Notes under the pieces: model-generated
Told to the model about the DNA's origin: nothing
The model's input: the letters and a program-made list of their open reading frames with translations, nothing else
Databases searched by the model: none
Shown: one piece after another, positions 51,101 through 59,810 of the stretch
How positions within the stretch are numbered: position 1 is the first letter of the stretch
Layout: every line of letters begins with the position of its first letter
Assembly (NCBI GenBank): GCA_025463055.1
Contig: JAOAPV010000121.1
Coordinates: forward strand, 1-64,000
Reading direction: 5' to 3'
DNA from: Candidatus Acidiferrum typicum
GTDB taxonomy: Bacteria > Acidobacteriota > Terriglobia > Acidiferrales > UBA7541
Length of the DNA stretch: 64,000 bases
Made by a program: the position numbers and the translations under genes

Positions 51101-51915
51101 TGAGTGCGTACCATTCTTTGCAGACCAAGGTAGAGAAGCGTTTCTCAAATGGGCTGAACTTCCTGGCCACTTACACGTGGTCGAAGACCATGACAGACGC
51201 CGGTGACTTGCTCAACGGCGGCGTTGGCGAGGGTTTCCGCGCTCCGAGCGTTCCTGGTCTCGGCATGGCCTTCGACTACGGTTTGGCGGACTTCGATATC
51301 CGGAATGTCTTCCACTTCAGCGGGGGCTACGAGCTTCCCTTCGGTAAGGGCAAGCTCTTCATGTCCAATGCATCGGGATTTATGGACAAAGCCCTGGGTG
51401 GTTGGTCCATTGTCTGGAGCAGCACGCTGCAAGGAGGGCAGCCCGTACGGCTTAGCTGTCCCAACGGGACCGGTAGTACAGCTGCCGGCCTCGGATGCGG
51501 CGATCTATTCACGGGTCAACCGGTAAAGCTAGGACTGCACACCGATGCGAATCGGTTGCTCAGTTGGTTCGGCAACCCTGGCGCATTCACTCAGCCGGCA
51601 CAATGCACCGCAGGTGGCAGCCCTGCCTGCTTGGGTGGCGTCACCCAAGTGCCGGGTCCCGGCTTCCATAGGCTGGATTTGTCCCTCTTCAAAGACTTTG
51701 TATTCAACGAACGTTTCCGCCTGCAGTTCCGGACAGAAATCTTCAACATTCTTAACCACCCGAACTTCAATGCCCCCGGATTTGGCGGCAACGGCGTAGT
51801 TGCCATCTCCGGATCGACTGATTTCACCAACAATCACTTCGGTGAAATTGGCTCCACTCGTGATGCTCCTTACGATCCGAGGCAGATCCAGTTCGCTCTG
51901 AAGCTGTATTACTAA
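48172..51915 (+). CDS. TonB-dependent receptor, Oar-like (1247 residues)
   Basis: Outer-membrane receptor with a signal peptide (ends IRAQ), a carboxypeptidase-regulatory-like sandwich (about residues 40-125, GTVTDASGGSVNGVTVTLIN), a plug (about 130-330, with LPLNGRNFT and DGIDNNSDT) and a large barrel (GDYEGLRRVQG, FNEKNQLFFRFS) ending in FALKLYY. GGGAGGAAAGGCG precedes the chosen ATG, which is 13 codons inside the longest frame. It follows the LacI control region and ends in a strong intrinsic terminator, so it is a single transcription unit. The ligand is unknown, presumably a polymer or saccharide. Confidence 0.93.
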   Translation: MNGKALSALFGRVSAWALASLVVLLCSAAPIRAQVDAGSISGTVTDASGGSVNGVTVTLINQGTNASLSTTTSSDGEYKFSPVKIGTYKLRATLQGFQTIEARDITVNVDQNVVINLALKPGSVSETVEVASSVPVLETQDASVGQVMDRRNVDNLPLNGRNFTFLAQLAAGVNTPQADTRGNAASGAFSANGGRPAQNNYLLDGIDNNSDTVDFLNGTNYVVLPPVDAVQEFKVQTSDFSAEFGRSGAAILNASIKSGTNEFHGDVWEFFRNDKLDAADFFENSGRVPKGELRQNQFGFTAGGPLYIPKLFNGKNKVFLFGDYEGLRRVQGTVLSGAVPSVAERNSGYTNFQDLILAQSGTLTDALGRTMPQGTILDPATTRAVGGAFVRDPFGGCGNLPVYNLTTCPTLNIIPAGRLDANAISLLNLYPLPTTNAIGSLFSNFTNSPHLFEHRNAFDTRVDVNFNEKNQLFFRFSLVDDPQFIPGIFGGVADGGGFQQGTQTAIAEQSALGYTHTFSSNLINELRAGLNYLHTSRISPSANDLSNIPATFGIQGIPQDHLNGGLPAFGINGLQTLGSNAFLPSDEVTSTFQLTDDVTRILGKHTFKMGFEWQHVKFSTLQPPWSRGEFDYDGKYTEIPSTGCPNPTNCSSADKGNTGRADFLLIPSASPVGTIGGSSQVFVSNISLTDNGKDYYGGYVNDDWKLTPKLTLNLGLRYDFFGLVGEHHENQANFVPAGPPTGAATYIIPVGKNSGNLSASFLNLLAADGINLAVTDKYGQGLGNSQKTNFAPRIGIAYQVDPKLVVRAGFGIFYNGFENRGFSPNIGENYPFQFNFSFSPSNDVSPMGSNTPYPTCATAGPGGTATFESGFTCTPLSPLLVNASGLQLRGIQFNYLTPYTMGANLTVQYQLTPSMSVQAGYVTSLARHLESFPGSNNPTSIAPPGTPLAGVGANHVGSLIPFPDFGNGGSYAASAGMSAYHSLQTKVEKRFSNGLNFLATYTWSKTMTDAGDLLNGGVGEGFRAPSVPGLGMAFDYGLADFDIRNVFHFSGGYELPFGKGKLFMSNASGFMDKALGGWSIVWSSTLQGGQPVRLSCPNGTGSTAAGLGCGDLFTGQPVKLGLHTDANRLLSWFGNPGAFTQPAQCTAGGSPACLGGVTQVPGPGFHRLDLSLFKDFVFNERFRLQFRTEIFNILNHPNFNAPGFGGNGVVAISGSTDFTNNHFGEIGSTRDAPYDPRQIQFALKLYY

Positions 51916-51933
51916 GTTCGGGCAACATTTCCC

Positions 51934-51970
51934 AAAAGGCGTTCCGGTCCGGCCGGAACGCCTTTTTGTT
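51934..51970 (+). terminator. intrinsic terminator after the second Oar-like receptor
   Basis: AAAAGGCGTTCCGG (51934-51947) pairs perfectly with CCGGAACGCCTTTT (51953-51966) around a TCCGG loop (14-bp stem). It is followed by T-rich DNA (TTTTTGTTTT). It begins 18 bases beyond the stop codon. Confidence 0.9.
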
Positions 51971-52002
51971 TTGCAGTCCAAGCTCCGCGACTCCGGTTCC
52001 CA

Positions 52003-53436
52003 ATGCTAAAATTCAAGATCGTGATGCCGAGACTTACGTTGCTGTGTTCCGCGCTCCTTCTTGTTGCGGCCGGCATGTACGCGCAGGAGGCCGTCCCGAG
52101 CGCTACAGAGCGCCTTGAGCGCCAGTTCCAAGCTGCAGTGGCTCAATACGAATCCGGGCATCTGCTAGAGGCTGCGGCGGCTCTGGAAGCGCTTATCCGC
52201 GAGGCCCCCGAAAGTTTCGAGGTGCACGAATTGCTCGGACTCGTGTACTCGGCGCAGTCTCAGGACGCTAAAGCCTCGACGCATCTGGAAAAAGCAGTAC
52301 GGCTGAAGCCAGATTCCGCCAGCGCGCGAATGAACCTCGCGATTAACCTCGTGCAGCTCGGAAAATTGCAACCGGCGGAAGCGGAGTTCAAGAAAGCTCT
52401 CGAGCTCGAGCCGCAGAACTACGATGCCAATCACAATCTAGGCGAGCTTTATGTTCGCGCTGGGAAAGTCCCTGCTGCGATGCCCTATCTGGAGCAGGCC
52501 CAGCGCATTAACCCCGCCGCCTACGACAATGGCTACGACCTTGCCCTCGCTTACATTGTGACGAAGCGCTTGGCTGACGCCCGCCAGCTTCTGCTCACTC
52601 TTCTGAACCAAAAAGATTCCGCCGAGCTGCATAACTTGCTCGCCGACGTGGAAGAAAAGGACGGCAAATTCGTCGCCGCCGCCAACCAATACGAGATCGC
52701 AGCGCACCTCGATCCCAGCGAAGGCAATCTTTTCGATTGGGGCAGCGAACTGCTCCTGCACCGCACGCTCGACCCGGCGATCACTATTTTCGAGAAAGCC
52801 GCGGAGCGCTATCCCAATTCGCCGCGCATGGCCATCGGCTTGGGCATCGCGTACTACTCCCGAGGCAACTACGACGATGCCGTCAAATCTCTGCTGCACG
52901 CCGCCGACCTGACCCCCGCTGACCCGCGCGTCTATCCTTTCCTTTCGCGCGCCTACGACAGCTCGCCCAGCCAGGCTGAAGACGTCATCGCGCGCTTTCG
53001 CCGCTTCGCGGAAAAGCAGCCCAACAATGGCCGCGCGCAGTATTACTACGCTATGAGCCTCTGGAAAGGGAAGCGCGCGCAGGATTCCAGTCTCGACCTG
53101 GCGCAAATCAGCGCGCTGCTGAAAAAAGCCATCGCCCTCGATCCGTCCCTCGCCGAAGCGCACCTGCAGTTGGGCAATCTCCACTCCGACCAACAAAAGT
53201 ACGCCGACGCGATTCCAGAATACCAGCGTGCGCTCGAATTGAATTCCGACTTGGCCGACGCGCACTACCGTCTCGGCCAGGCGTACGTGCACACTGGCGA
53301 AAAGGACAAAGCCCAGGAGCAGCTCCAGGTCTACCAAAAATTGCGCGAGCAGCATCTCGCCGACTTAGATAAACAGCGCGCCGAAGTCCGCCAATTCGTC
53401 TACGCCGCAAAAGACTCTCAGCCGGCGCGACAGTGA
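52003..53436 (+). CDS. secreted TPR protein (paralogue of the one at 20925)
   Basis: A 477-residue protein with an N-terminal signal sequence (about residues 8-27, ends MYAQ) and about nine TPRs from residue 40 to 460 (for example LLEAAAALEALIREAPESFEVHELLGLVY). It shares WGSELLLHR, a DPRVYPFL-type motif and the C-terminal REQHLADLDKQRAEVRQF helix with the protein at 20925, so both belong to one TPR subfamily. It is downstream of a receptor terminator and upstream of the Tat phosphatase-like gene in the same direction. Confidence 0.87.
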   Translation: MLKFKIVMPRLTLLCSALLLVAAGMYAQEAVPSATERLERQFQAAVAQYESGHLLEAAAALEALIREAPESFEVHELLGLVYSAQSQDAKASTHLEKAVRLKPDSASARMNLAINLVQLGKLQPAEAEFKKALELEPQNYDANHNLGELYVRAGKVPAAMPYLEQAQRINPAAYDNGYDLALAYIVTKRLADARQLLLTLLNQKDSAELHNLLADVEEKDGKFVAAANQYEIAAHLDPSEGNLFDWGSELLLHRTLDPAITIFEKAAERYPNSPRMAIGLGIAYYSRGNYDDAVKSLLHAADLTPADPRVYPFLSRAYDSSPSQAEDVIARFRRFAEKQPNNGRAQYYYAMSLWKGKRAQDSSLDLAQISALLKKAIALDPSLAEAHLQLGNLHSDQQKYADAIPEYQRALELNSDLADAHYRLGQAYVHTGEKDKAQEQLQVYQKLREQHLADLDKQRAEVRQFVYAAKDSQPARQ

Positions 53437-53507
53437 TCCTTACGTGGCGGCAAACTCTTGACTTCGCCAACCCTGCATCGTACTTTTACGCTCACGCGGT
53501 TTTCTAA

Positions 53508-54668
53508 ATGAGTTCCCACTTTTCAGCGATCAACCAGGAGCTTGCTCGCCAGCTTGCTTGGAGCCGGCGCGAGTTCTTGCGCACTGGCGCGGCCATGGCG
53601 CTGGGAAGCACTCTGCTGCACAACCCAGTAGCGCTGGCCGGCATTCCCATTAAGAAGAGGAAAGTAGTCGTCATTACGTTTGGCGGCGGGGCGCGCGATC
53701 AGGAAACGTTTGCCCCCGAGGGTCAAGAGAATATCCCGCACCTGATGAAAGAGCTCATTCCGCAATCCACTTTTTTCACGCAGGTAGTGAACCGCGGAAT
53801 CCTGGGGCACTACGTCGCTACCGCAAGTCTTGCCACTGGCGTCTACGAAACCATCAACAATTTCGCTTCGCTTCCGCCGGAGCACCCTACCGTCTTCGAA
53901 TATTTCCGCAAAGACCTGAAGCGCCCTTCCACGGACGCCTGGGTAGTCGCGCCCAGCAATGGCTTCAATCGCATCGGAGAAAGCAATAATCGCGCGTACG
54001 GCCCCGGCCTCGGCGCCAGCGTCATTCTTCCCAAACATTTGCTGACCGCGGCAATGTCCGGCCGTGCCACAGATTACGAGCACCTGCTGCGCGACAATTA
54101 TGAAACTCCTCTATATGCGCCGGACCTCGGCGGCAACGAATTTCAGTTGCAGCAACTGCAGATGATGCTCAAGCTTTCAGTCGACGACTTCAAAGCGCAC
54201 GCTCTGACGCTGTCCAGCCCCGACGAGCTCTCCGTCTACATCGCACGCCGCCTGATGCGCCAGCTCGCCCCCAGCCTGCTGTGGATCACCATGCACGATA
54301 TCGACATAGCGCACGCCGGCGCGTATTCCCTCTATATTGACGGCATTCGCCGCACCGACCGGCTTTGCGCTGAGATGTGGAAGGCCATTCAGAGCGAGCC
54401 GGAATACGCGGGCAACACCACGCTCTTTATTCTGCCGGATTTCGGGCGCGACTCCGACGACGACTCCGGCGGCAACGGTTTCCAGCACCATCGCACCGGT
54501 GACGCACTCTCTCGCACTACCTGGATGATGGCGCTCGGCCCAGGCATTCGCGAAGGTGTGGTTTATGATCGCCCGATGCAATCTACGGATCTGGTCCCGA
54601 CACTCGGCTCCATCCTTGGTTTTTCTCCTTCGCTCGCGCAGGGCAAACCCATCGCGGAGCTTTTGTAA
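53508..54668 (+). CDS. Tat-exported alkaline-phosphatase-superfamily protein, member 1
   Basis: A 386-residue exported enzyme-like protein. Tat signal SRREFLRTGAAMALGST (about residues 19-35), then a phosphopentomutase/nucleotide-pyrophosphatase-type fold: VVVITFGGGARDQETF in place of the usual D-G metal site, WITMHDIDIAHAG (Asp/His ligands), LFILPDFGRD and FQHHRTGDALSRTTWMMALGPG (late His ligand). The nucleophile Ser/Thr is unclear. It is followed by only six bases before the next gene, so they are one operon. A sulfatase- or phosphodiesterase-like role is plausible. Confidence 0.78.
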   Translation: MSSHFSAINQELARQLAWSRREFLRTGAAMALGSTLLHNPVALAGIPIKKRKVVVITFGGGARDQETFAPEGQENIPHLMKELIPQSTFFTQVVNRGILGHYVATASLATGVYETINNFASLPPEHPTVFEYFRKDLKRPSTDAWVVAPSNGFNRIGESNNRAYGPGLGASVILPKHLLTAAMSGRATDYEHLLRDNYETPLYAPDLGGNEFQLQQLQMMLKLSVDDFKAHALTLSSPDELSVYIARRLMRQLAPSLLWITMHDIDIAHAGAYSLYIDGIRRTDRLCAEMWKAIQSEPEYAGNTTLFILPDFGRDSDDDSGGNGFQHHRTGDALSRTTWMMALGPGIREGVVYDRPMQSTDLVPTLGSILGFSPSLAQGKPIAELL

Positions 54669-54674
54669 ACTCCG

Positions 54675-55877
54675 ATGTTGCCGCGTGACCTCAGACCGGA
54701 ACAACTCAGCGGCTACCCGCCGGAAGCAAGAAAGCTCGTCACGAATTACATCGCCGCGCTACAGCGCTTGCCGCTCAGCTTTCTGCCAAGCCTGTTGCGC
54801 GAAAGCATCGAGTACGACTACAAGTTTCCAGTCGAACGCAAAGCCCTGGAAAGGGAACTGGCCAATCTGAATTCGTTGTCAGTCGAGCAATTGCAAGAGT
54901 GGCTGCAGGGTTTCGCAGAGATCCATCTTTCGGCCGCACTCGAAAATTTCGACTGGATCAACGCGCCCGCCCAATTCGTCGAGCAGCTTTCTTCCTATCT
55001 CTGGACCACGCATCAGCTCGACGCCTTCCGTACCGCTGCGGTTGCGTACGCCGATCGCCTTCGGGCAGCGGCCCCGCCGGAGCCGCCGTCCGCGCCCCGC
55101 CTGGGCATCACGGTAGTCGGCCAAGGCGTCACCTCCTACGATCAGCCGCTCTTCCGCAAGCTGCGCGCGCATGGCGCGTATTACAGCCACGTCAATCCCG
55201 AAAATGGTCTTCGCGTTCTCCTCGATGCTGTCGCCGCCAGAGCCAGAGCGCATCCCACGCCGTACGCTCATTGGTATATCGACGGCGGCAAGGAAGTCGA
55301 GCACGACACCGCATTGACAACCGTTTCCTACGCCGCCCTGGAACCCGCGCGCGCCGCACTACTGGGCAAAATGCGCGCGGAAATCGATCGTCCCGGCATG
55401 GGACCCGAAGCGTTGCGCACGAGACTGGCCCAGTTGCGCCCCGCCGATCTCGCCTTCAGCAACGGCGACGAAGTGCTCGACCGCTTCCGCATCAAAATGC
55501 TCACCGAGGGCTCTGGCACTCAAATCTTCAGCACCACATTCGCCCAGTGGACCGCGCGCGAAGCGCTGCGTCGCGCGCAGCCGCTAACCCTGCTGGTGCG
55601 TTTCGCGGCGCGCCAGCGTCAAAAGCCGATGAACGAATTGCTGGCGGCAACGTTGGAGGCGACCGAACTCGATCCGGTCGGCTCGCTCGTAGACGCCGAC
55701 ATCGCCGCTTATTACAACTGGCTTAATCAGCAGCGCCTCCCAGGGGCAAACCAGTCCTCGTTCCTGGTCTGGTTCGAAGGCAACACGCAAGCCTTGGTAA
55801 TAGGGCCAGGAGTTCCTCGTGGGACGTCCTCCACCTCCGCCACAACCCTGAGCCAGCTCCTCTCGACACTCGCCTGA
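54675..55877 (+). CDS. conserved unknown, cotranscribed with phosphatase-fold genes
   Basis: A 400-residue soluble protein with no signal peptide. Mostly helical N-terminal part (residues 1-130, LPLSFLPSLLRESIEYDYKFPVERKALERELANLNSLSVEQLQEWL), a strand-rich region with GITVVGQGVTSYDQPLFRKLRAHGAYYSHVNPENGL (about 143-180), then Arg-rich helices and a C-terminal strand LVWFEGNTQALVIGPG. I do not recognise the family. The tight spacing (six bases) to the gene before and the 122 bases to the next suggest a shared role with the two phosphatase-fold proteins. Confidence 0.7.
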   Translation: MLPRDLRPEQLSGYPPEARKLVTNYIAALQRLPLSFLPSLLRESIEYDYKFPVERKALERELANLNSLSVEQLQEWLQGFAEIHLSAALENFDWINAPAQFVEQLSSYLWTTHQLDAFRTAAVAYADRLRAAAPPEPPSAPRLGITVVGQGVTSYDQPLFRKLRAHGAYYSHVNPENGLRVLLDAVAARARAHPTPYAHWYIDGGKEVEHDTALTTVSYAALEPARAALLGKMRAEIDRPGMGPEALRTRLAQLRPADLAFSNGDEVLDRFRIKMLTEGSGTQIFSTTFAQWTAREALRRAQPLTLLVRFAARQRQKPMNELLAATLEATELDPVGSLVDADIAAYYNWLNQQRLPGANQSSFLVWFEGNTQALVIGPGVPRGTSSTSATTLSQLLSTLA

Positions 55878-55999
55878 AGAAATTGTGCTCTCTGGTCGTA
55901 ACGCACCCGCAATATTCCAGTGATAACGTGACGTCAAATCGGTTCCGCATCTGTGGTCGAATGGTCGGCTTCGCGTATCAACTCTCGGGAGGTATGGCT

Positions 56000-57112
56000 G
56001 TGGAATTTGCTCGTCGTTTGATTTTGATGCTGCTCGCCATTATCGCCGCAAGTTCTCCCACGTTCGCGCAAGCGTCCGCGGAGCACAAAACACAGCACAT
56101 TATCTTCGTCATGACCGACGGCCTGCGCTGGCAGGAAGTATTCAGCGGCGCGGAAGCCTCGATCATGAACAAGAAGAACGGCAAAGTCGCGAATGAAGCT
56201 GCGCTCAAGAAGACTTATTGGCGTGAAACCCCTGAGGCTCGCCGCGAAGCGCTGATGCCATTTCTTTGGACCGTGATGGCCAAGCAAGGGCAAGTCTTCG
56301 GCAATCGCGACAAAGGCTCAGACGCATTCGTCACCAACGGCCTCTTCTTTTCCTATCCCGGCTACAGCGAGACGCTATGCGGTTTTGCCGACCCGCGCAT
56401 TCACACGAACGACAAAGTTCCCAATCCAAACGTGACCGTCCTGGAATGGCTGAAGAACCGGCCTTCCTTTCAAGGTGAGATCGGCGCGTTCGGAGCTTGG
56501 GATGTGATCGCATCCGTATTCAATCCCGAGCGTTCCAAACTCACCGCCAATGCAGGCTGGGATCCCTTCACCGCGATGACACCAACACCAAATCTCACCA
56601 TGCTGAATAAATTAAAGGCCGAAACGCCGCGAGTTTGGGACGATGAGCCTTTCGACGCCATTCCGTTCTACACGGCCATGGAATACCTAAAAGAGAAGAA
56701 GCCTCGCATTTTGTATCTCTCTCTTGGAGAGACCGACGATTGGGCGCACGAAGGAAAGTACGCTGAGTATCTCGACGCCACCCACCGGGTCGATGCCTAC
56801 CTGCAAGCTCTTTGGGAGCAAGTGCAATCCATGCCGGACTATCGCGGCAATACCACGCTCATTTTTTCTCCAGACCATGGCCGCGGAAAAGCTCCGCACA
56901 AATGGAAAGATCACGGCCAAAGAGTTCCCGATTCCAAATATATCTGGATGGCGTTTCTCGGACCCGATACGCCCCGCATGGGAGAGCGATCCAATATTCA
57001 GCCGCTGACGCAGAGTCAGATTGCCGCGACTTTGGCCGCTTTTCTAGGTGAAGATTATGTCGCCGATGTCCCGAAATCCGGCAAGCCAATTGCGGACGTT
57101 CTGCCGCACTGA
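56000..57112 (+). CDS. secreted alkaline-phosphatase-superfamily protein, member 2
   Basis: A 370-residue exported protein of the type I phosphodiesterase / sulfatase fold. After the signal peptide (ends TFAQA), IIFVMTDGLRWQEVFSGAE gives the first metal Asp. LSLGETDDWAHEGKY gives the Asp/His of the second site, and LIFSPDHGRG plus WKDHGQRVPDSKYIWMAFLGP the late Asp/His and His ligands. It is about 30% similar in layout to member 1. GTG at 56000 is chosen because GGGAGG is spaced seven bases from it, whereas the ATG at 55994 is only one base from GGAGG. Converges on the quinoprotein gene. Confidence 0.82.
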   Translation: MEFARRLILMLLAIIAASSPTFAQASAEHKTQHIIFVMTDGLRWQEVFSGAEASIMNKKNGKVANEAALKKTYWRETPEARREALMPFLWTVMAKQGQVFGNRDKGSDAFVTNGLFFSYPGYSETLCGFADPRIHTNDKVPNPNVTVLEWLKNRPSFQGEIGAFGAWDVIASVFNPERSKLTANAGWDPFTAMTPTPNLTMLNKLKAETPRVWDDEPFDAIPFYTAMEYLKEKKPRILYLSLGETDDWAHEGKYAEYLDATHRVDAYLQALWEQVQSMPDYRGNTTLIFSPDHGRGKAPHKWKDHGQRVPDSKYIWMAFLGPDTPRMGERSNIQPLTQSQIAATLAAFLGEDYVADVPKSGKPIADVLPH

Positions 57113-57165
57113 GCCTAGACATCCTTTCGCAACCATTTTTCGCGGTCGCGGGTGTATAGCATTTA

Positions 57166-58752
57166 TTACCGATGCGAGCCGGTTTGTTCCACGGATTTTT
57201 CTGGAAGTGCCCAAGCGAACAGCTCTCCCCCGCTTGCGACAATTACGTACTGTCGCCCGTCCAGCTGATACGTGATTGGAGAGTTTCCGACGTGCCCGAT
57301 AGCTGAATGCCAGAGAGTTGCGCCGTCGCTCGTGCGCAGGGCTATAACACTGCGAACGGAATCGCCAGTGAAGCTTAACCCCGACTCCGTCGTAAGAACT
57401 CCCGCCGATGCCCAACCACCGCCGAGATCATGGTTCCAGCGAATTTTCCCGGTTTGATAGTCGATCGCTCGCAGCACCGCTTTTCCGAAGACCCCGTAAT
57501 CTGCGCCGGCCCAGCCAACCGTACCGTGCTCTGCCTTGGAAAAATAAATACCATAGGCGTCCCGCGAGCTAACCACCAGCAAACCCGTCTTCGCATCGAA
57601 ACTAGGGGAACGATAATTCGTCGCTCCGCCCTCATCCGGCGCGACCAGGCGACCATCCCGCGCAGGGTCCTTTTCGGGGTTGTGAATGGGACGGCCGTCC
57701 TTATCAACGCCCTTGGACCAGTTGACCGCGGCGAAAGTGCTCGTCAGAAGCGCCTTCCCGGTCGCGCGATCGAGCACGAAGAAATAACCGTTTCGCGAAG
57801 CTTGCAATAGCATCTTCTTAGGAGAACCCTTAAAGATCCCGTCCACAAGAACGGGAACCTCTACGGCGTCCCAGTCATGTGTGTCATGGGGCGTGGCCTG
57901 AAATCCCCAAACGAACTTCCCGGTATCGGGGTTCAGCGCGACGATGCTGCAGGTCCAAGGATTGTCGCCGGGACGGGTCTGTGCTGCCAGTACCGGCGTA
58001 GGATTTCCCGTGCCCACGAACACTAGATTCAACTCCGGGTCGTACGTTCCCGTGATCCACATGTTGCCGCCGGTCGCACCGCCGCTCGGATTTCCCGGAG
58101 TGCCGGGCTGAGCCGTGCTGTAAAACGTCCATTGCGTCTCACCCGTTTCCGCATCGAGCGATTTCAGCATTCCCGGAAGATTGTCAAAATCTCCGGAGAG
58201 TCCTACGAGCACGTGATCGCGCACAATCAGCGGAGCCACTGATGTCCAATATCCCGTCTTCACGTCTGCTAGAACGACGTTCCATTTGACCGTGCCATCT
58301 CTCGCATTAAGGCAGACGAGGTGATCGTCGGGGGTAGTGAGGTATACAGAATCTTTGTACAAGGCAACGCCGCGATGGCCGATATGCAAACCCTCGTTGG
58401 GCGGATAGGTATAGAGCCAAACCTGCGCGCCCGTCCGCGCATCCACCGCCCAAACGTGATCAGGTATCGAGACGTATAAAATACCGTTCGCGACAATAGG
58501 AGAAGATTTGATTTCGGCTGCCTGGCCGGTTTGAAAGGCCCAGGCAAGTGTTAGCTCGCCAACGTTCGCCGGAGTAATCTGACTCAAATGGCTGTGCCGT
58601 TGGCCGGAGTAGTCTCCATGATAGAGGGGCCAACTGTCCGGTGTCGGCTTTAAGAGTGTTGCAGGATCGAGCCCTTGAGCAGACGCCAGCCTGCAGAACG
58701 CGGACGCCAAAACTAGCGCTACAGCGAAAGGGAAGAGCTTCGCGAACTTCAT
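57166..58752 (-). CDS. PQQ-dependent (quinoprotein) dehydrogenase
   Basis: A 528-residue periplasmic eight-bladed propeller dehydrogenase that oxidises alcohols or aldose sugars with pyrroloquinoline quinone. After the signal peptide (ends LASAQ), repeated Trp-docking blades (GNMWITGTYDPELNLVFVGTGNP, VWAVDARTGAQVW) run to the end. The active-site Asp lies in ATPHDTHDWDA (about residue 290). The vicinal Cys-Cys pair of classical methanol dehydrogenases is not seen. It is downstream of a diheme cytochrome c, its likely electron acceptor. GAGGTG precedes the ATG. Confidence 0.9.
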   Translation of the reverse strand: MKFAKLFPFAVALVLASAFCRLASAQGLDPATLLKPTPDSWPLYHGDYSGQRHSHLSQITPANVGELTLAWAFQTGQAAEIKSSPIVANGILYVSIPDHVWAVDARTGAQVWLYTYPPNEGLHIGHRGVALYKDSVYLTTPDDHLVCLNARDGTVKWNVVLADVKTGYWTSVAPLIVRDHVLVGLSGDFDNLPGMLKSLDAETGETQWTFYSTAQPGTPGNPSGGATGGNMWITGTYDPELNLVFVGTGNPTPVLAAQTRPGDNPWTCSIVALNPDTGKFVWGFQATPHDTHDWDAVEVPVLVDGIFKGSPKKMLLQASRNGYFFVLDRATGKALLTSTFAAVNWSKGVDKDGRPIHNPEKDPARDGRLVAPDEGGATNYRSPSFDAKTGLLVVSSRDAYGIYFSKAEHGTVGWAGADYGVFGKAVLRAIDYQTGKIRWNHDLGGGWASAGVLTTESGLSFTGDSVRSVIALRTSDGATLWHSAIGHVGNSPITYQLDGRQYVIVASGGELFAWALPEKSVEQTGSHR

Positions 58753-58819
58753 TCTTGCGCCACCTCATCAGAGAAGCGTCCCGCAGCAACGCCTCGCAAA
58801 TTTCGATAAGCAAATTGCT

Positions 58820-59674
58820 CTAGCGCAATGTCTCGAGATAAGCCAAAACATTGTGCATATCTTCGTCCGTATACTTCCCTAATTGTTCGATGTGCGCTTC
58901 TAGGGGATCCGTCACCGTGAATTTCACCTGAGTGACAGGCCAGGACCGATACCATCCAGATGAATCAATCAGTCCAATCGTGAACTCATCGCGGTACGCC
59001 AATTTCCCACTCACGGTTTGGCCTGAGGCAAGCGTTACCGTAGCGGTTGGGGTCGCCTTGCTAGGTTCCGTTGTGCGCTCGTTCTCTCGATAGAGCATGC
59101 GCTTCAGAAGTTCTAATCCTTGGAGCTTGCCGCCAATGCCCGCGAGGTCGCCGCTAGGAGAATGACATTTAGCGCATCCCCCAGCGCCATTAAAATATCG
59201 CATCCCAGCCTCCGCGTTTCCGGTCTGGAGGTCAGCAACATCAACCGTACGCCGCCGGCCTTCCTTTGCGTTTGCTTTTCGGTCATGGATGAATGAAACC
59301 AGTGCTGCTAATTGTTGATCGTCGACATTGCCAAATGCTGGCATCCCTTTGGCAAGCCGCCCATTCCGGACCACCACGCCGATTTTGTCTCCATGCACGT
59401 CTTGCTCAACAAGTGGCGACGCCGTCAGATCCGGACCGCTTTCGCCGCCTGCCGCGTCGCGTCCGTGGCAGAAGCTACATTGCGAGGCGAACAAAGCTTT
59501 ACCAGCCTGTATCTGCTCAACGGTAGCGGGAGATGCAGCAACAGGTTTGGCCGCAGCTGCCTCTTGCCCTTTACTGCTCTGTGCGTAAGACAGCGCCGCA
59601 GTCAAGACGAGCAGGGCCAGTGCCACTCCGTACCTCTGCCTTTTGCGCACACGATAAACAAGCGACGAAATCAT
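58820..59674 (-). CDS. diheme cytochrome c, electron acceptor of the quinoprotein
   Basis: A 284-residue exported cytochrome. Signal sequence, then CSFCH (about residue 65) and CAKCH (about residue 165) heme sites, each in a small class I-like domain (GKALFASQC, MRYFNGAGGC). After the second heme, a beta-rich segment (ATVTLASGQTVSGKLAYRDEFTIGLID) and a terminal YTDEDMHNVLAYLETLR helix follow; this heme-plus-sheet architecture is common in cytochromes paired with quinoproteins. It is 67 bases upstream of the quinoprotein gene in the same operon. Confidence 0.9.
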   Translation of the reverse strand: MISSLVYRVRKRQRYGVALALLVLTAALSYAQSSKGQEAAAAKPVAASPATVEQIQAGKALFASQCSFCHGRDAAGGESGPDLTASPLVEQDVHGDKIGVVVRNGRLAKGMPAFGNVDDQQLAALVSFIHDRKANAKEGRRRTVDVADLQTGNAEAGMRYFNGAGGCAKCHSPSGDLAGIGGKLQGLELLKRMLYRENERTTEPSKATPTATVTLASGQTVSGKLAYRDEFTIGLIDSSGWYRSWPVTQVKFTVTDPLEAHIEQLGKYTDEDMHNVLAYLETLR

Positions 59675-59810
59675 GAGAGAAGTCCCATAGCTCGGTAAGA
59701 TTATTTTCCACCCGACACAATACCTCGCGCGTCATTTTCTTGTACAGAAGGAATTTACAATTTCGCGTCGAGTGTTGGACCGGCTCTGAAAAGTTGCGGT
59801 GCCGCGTGGG

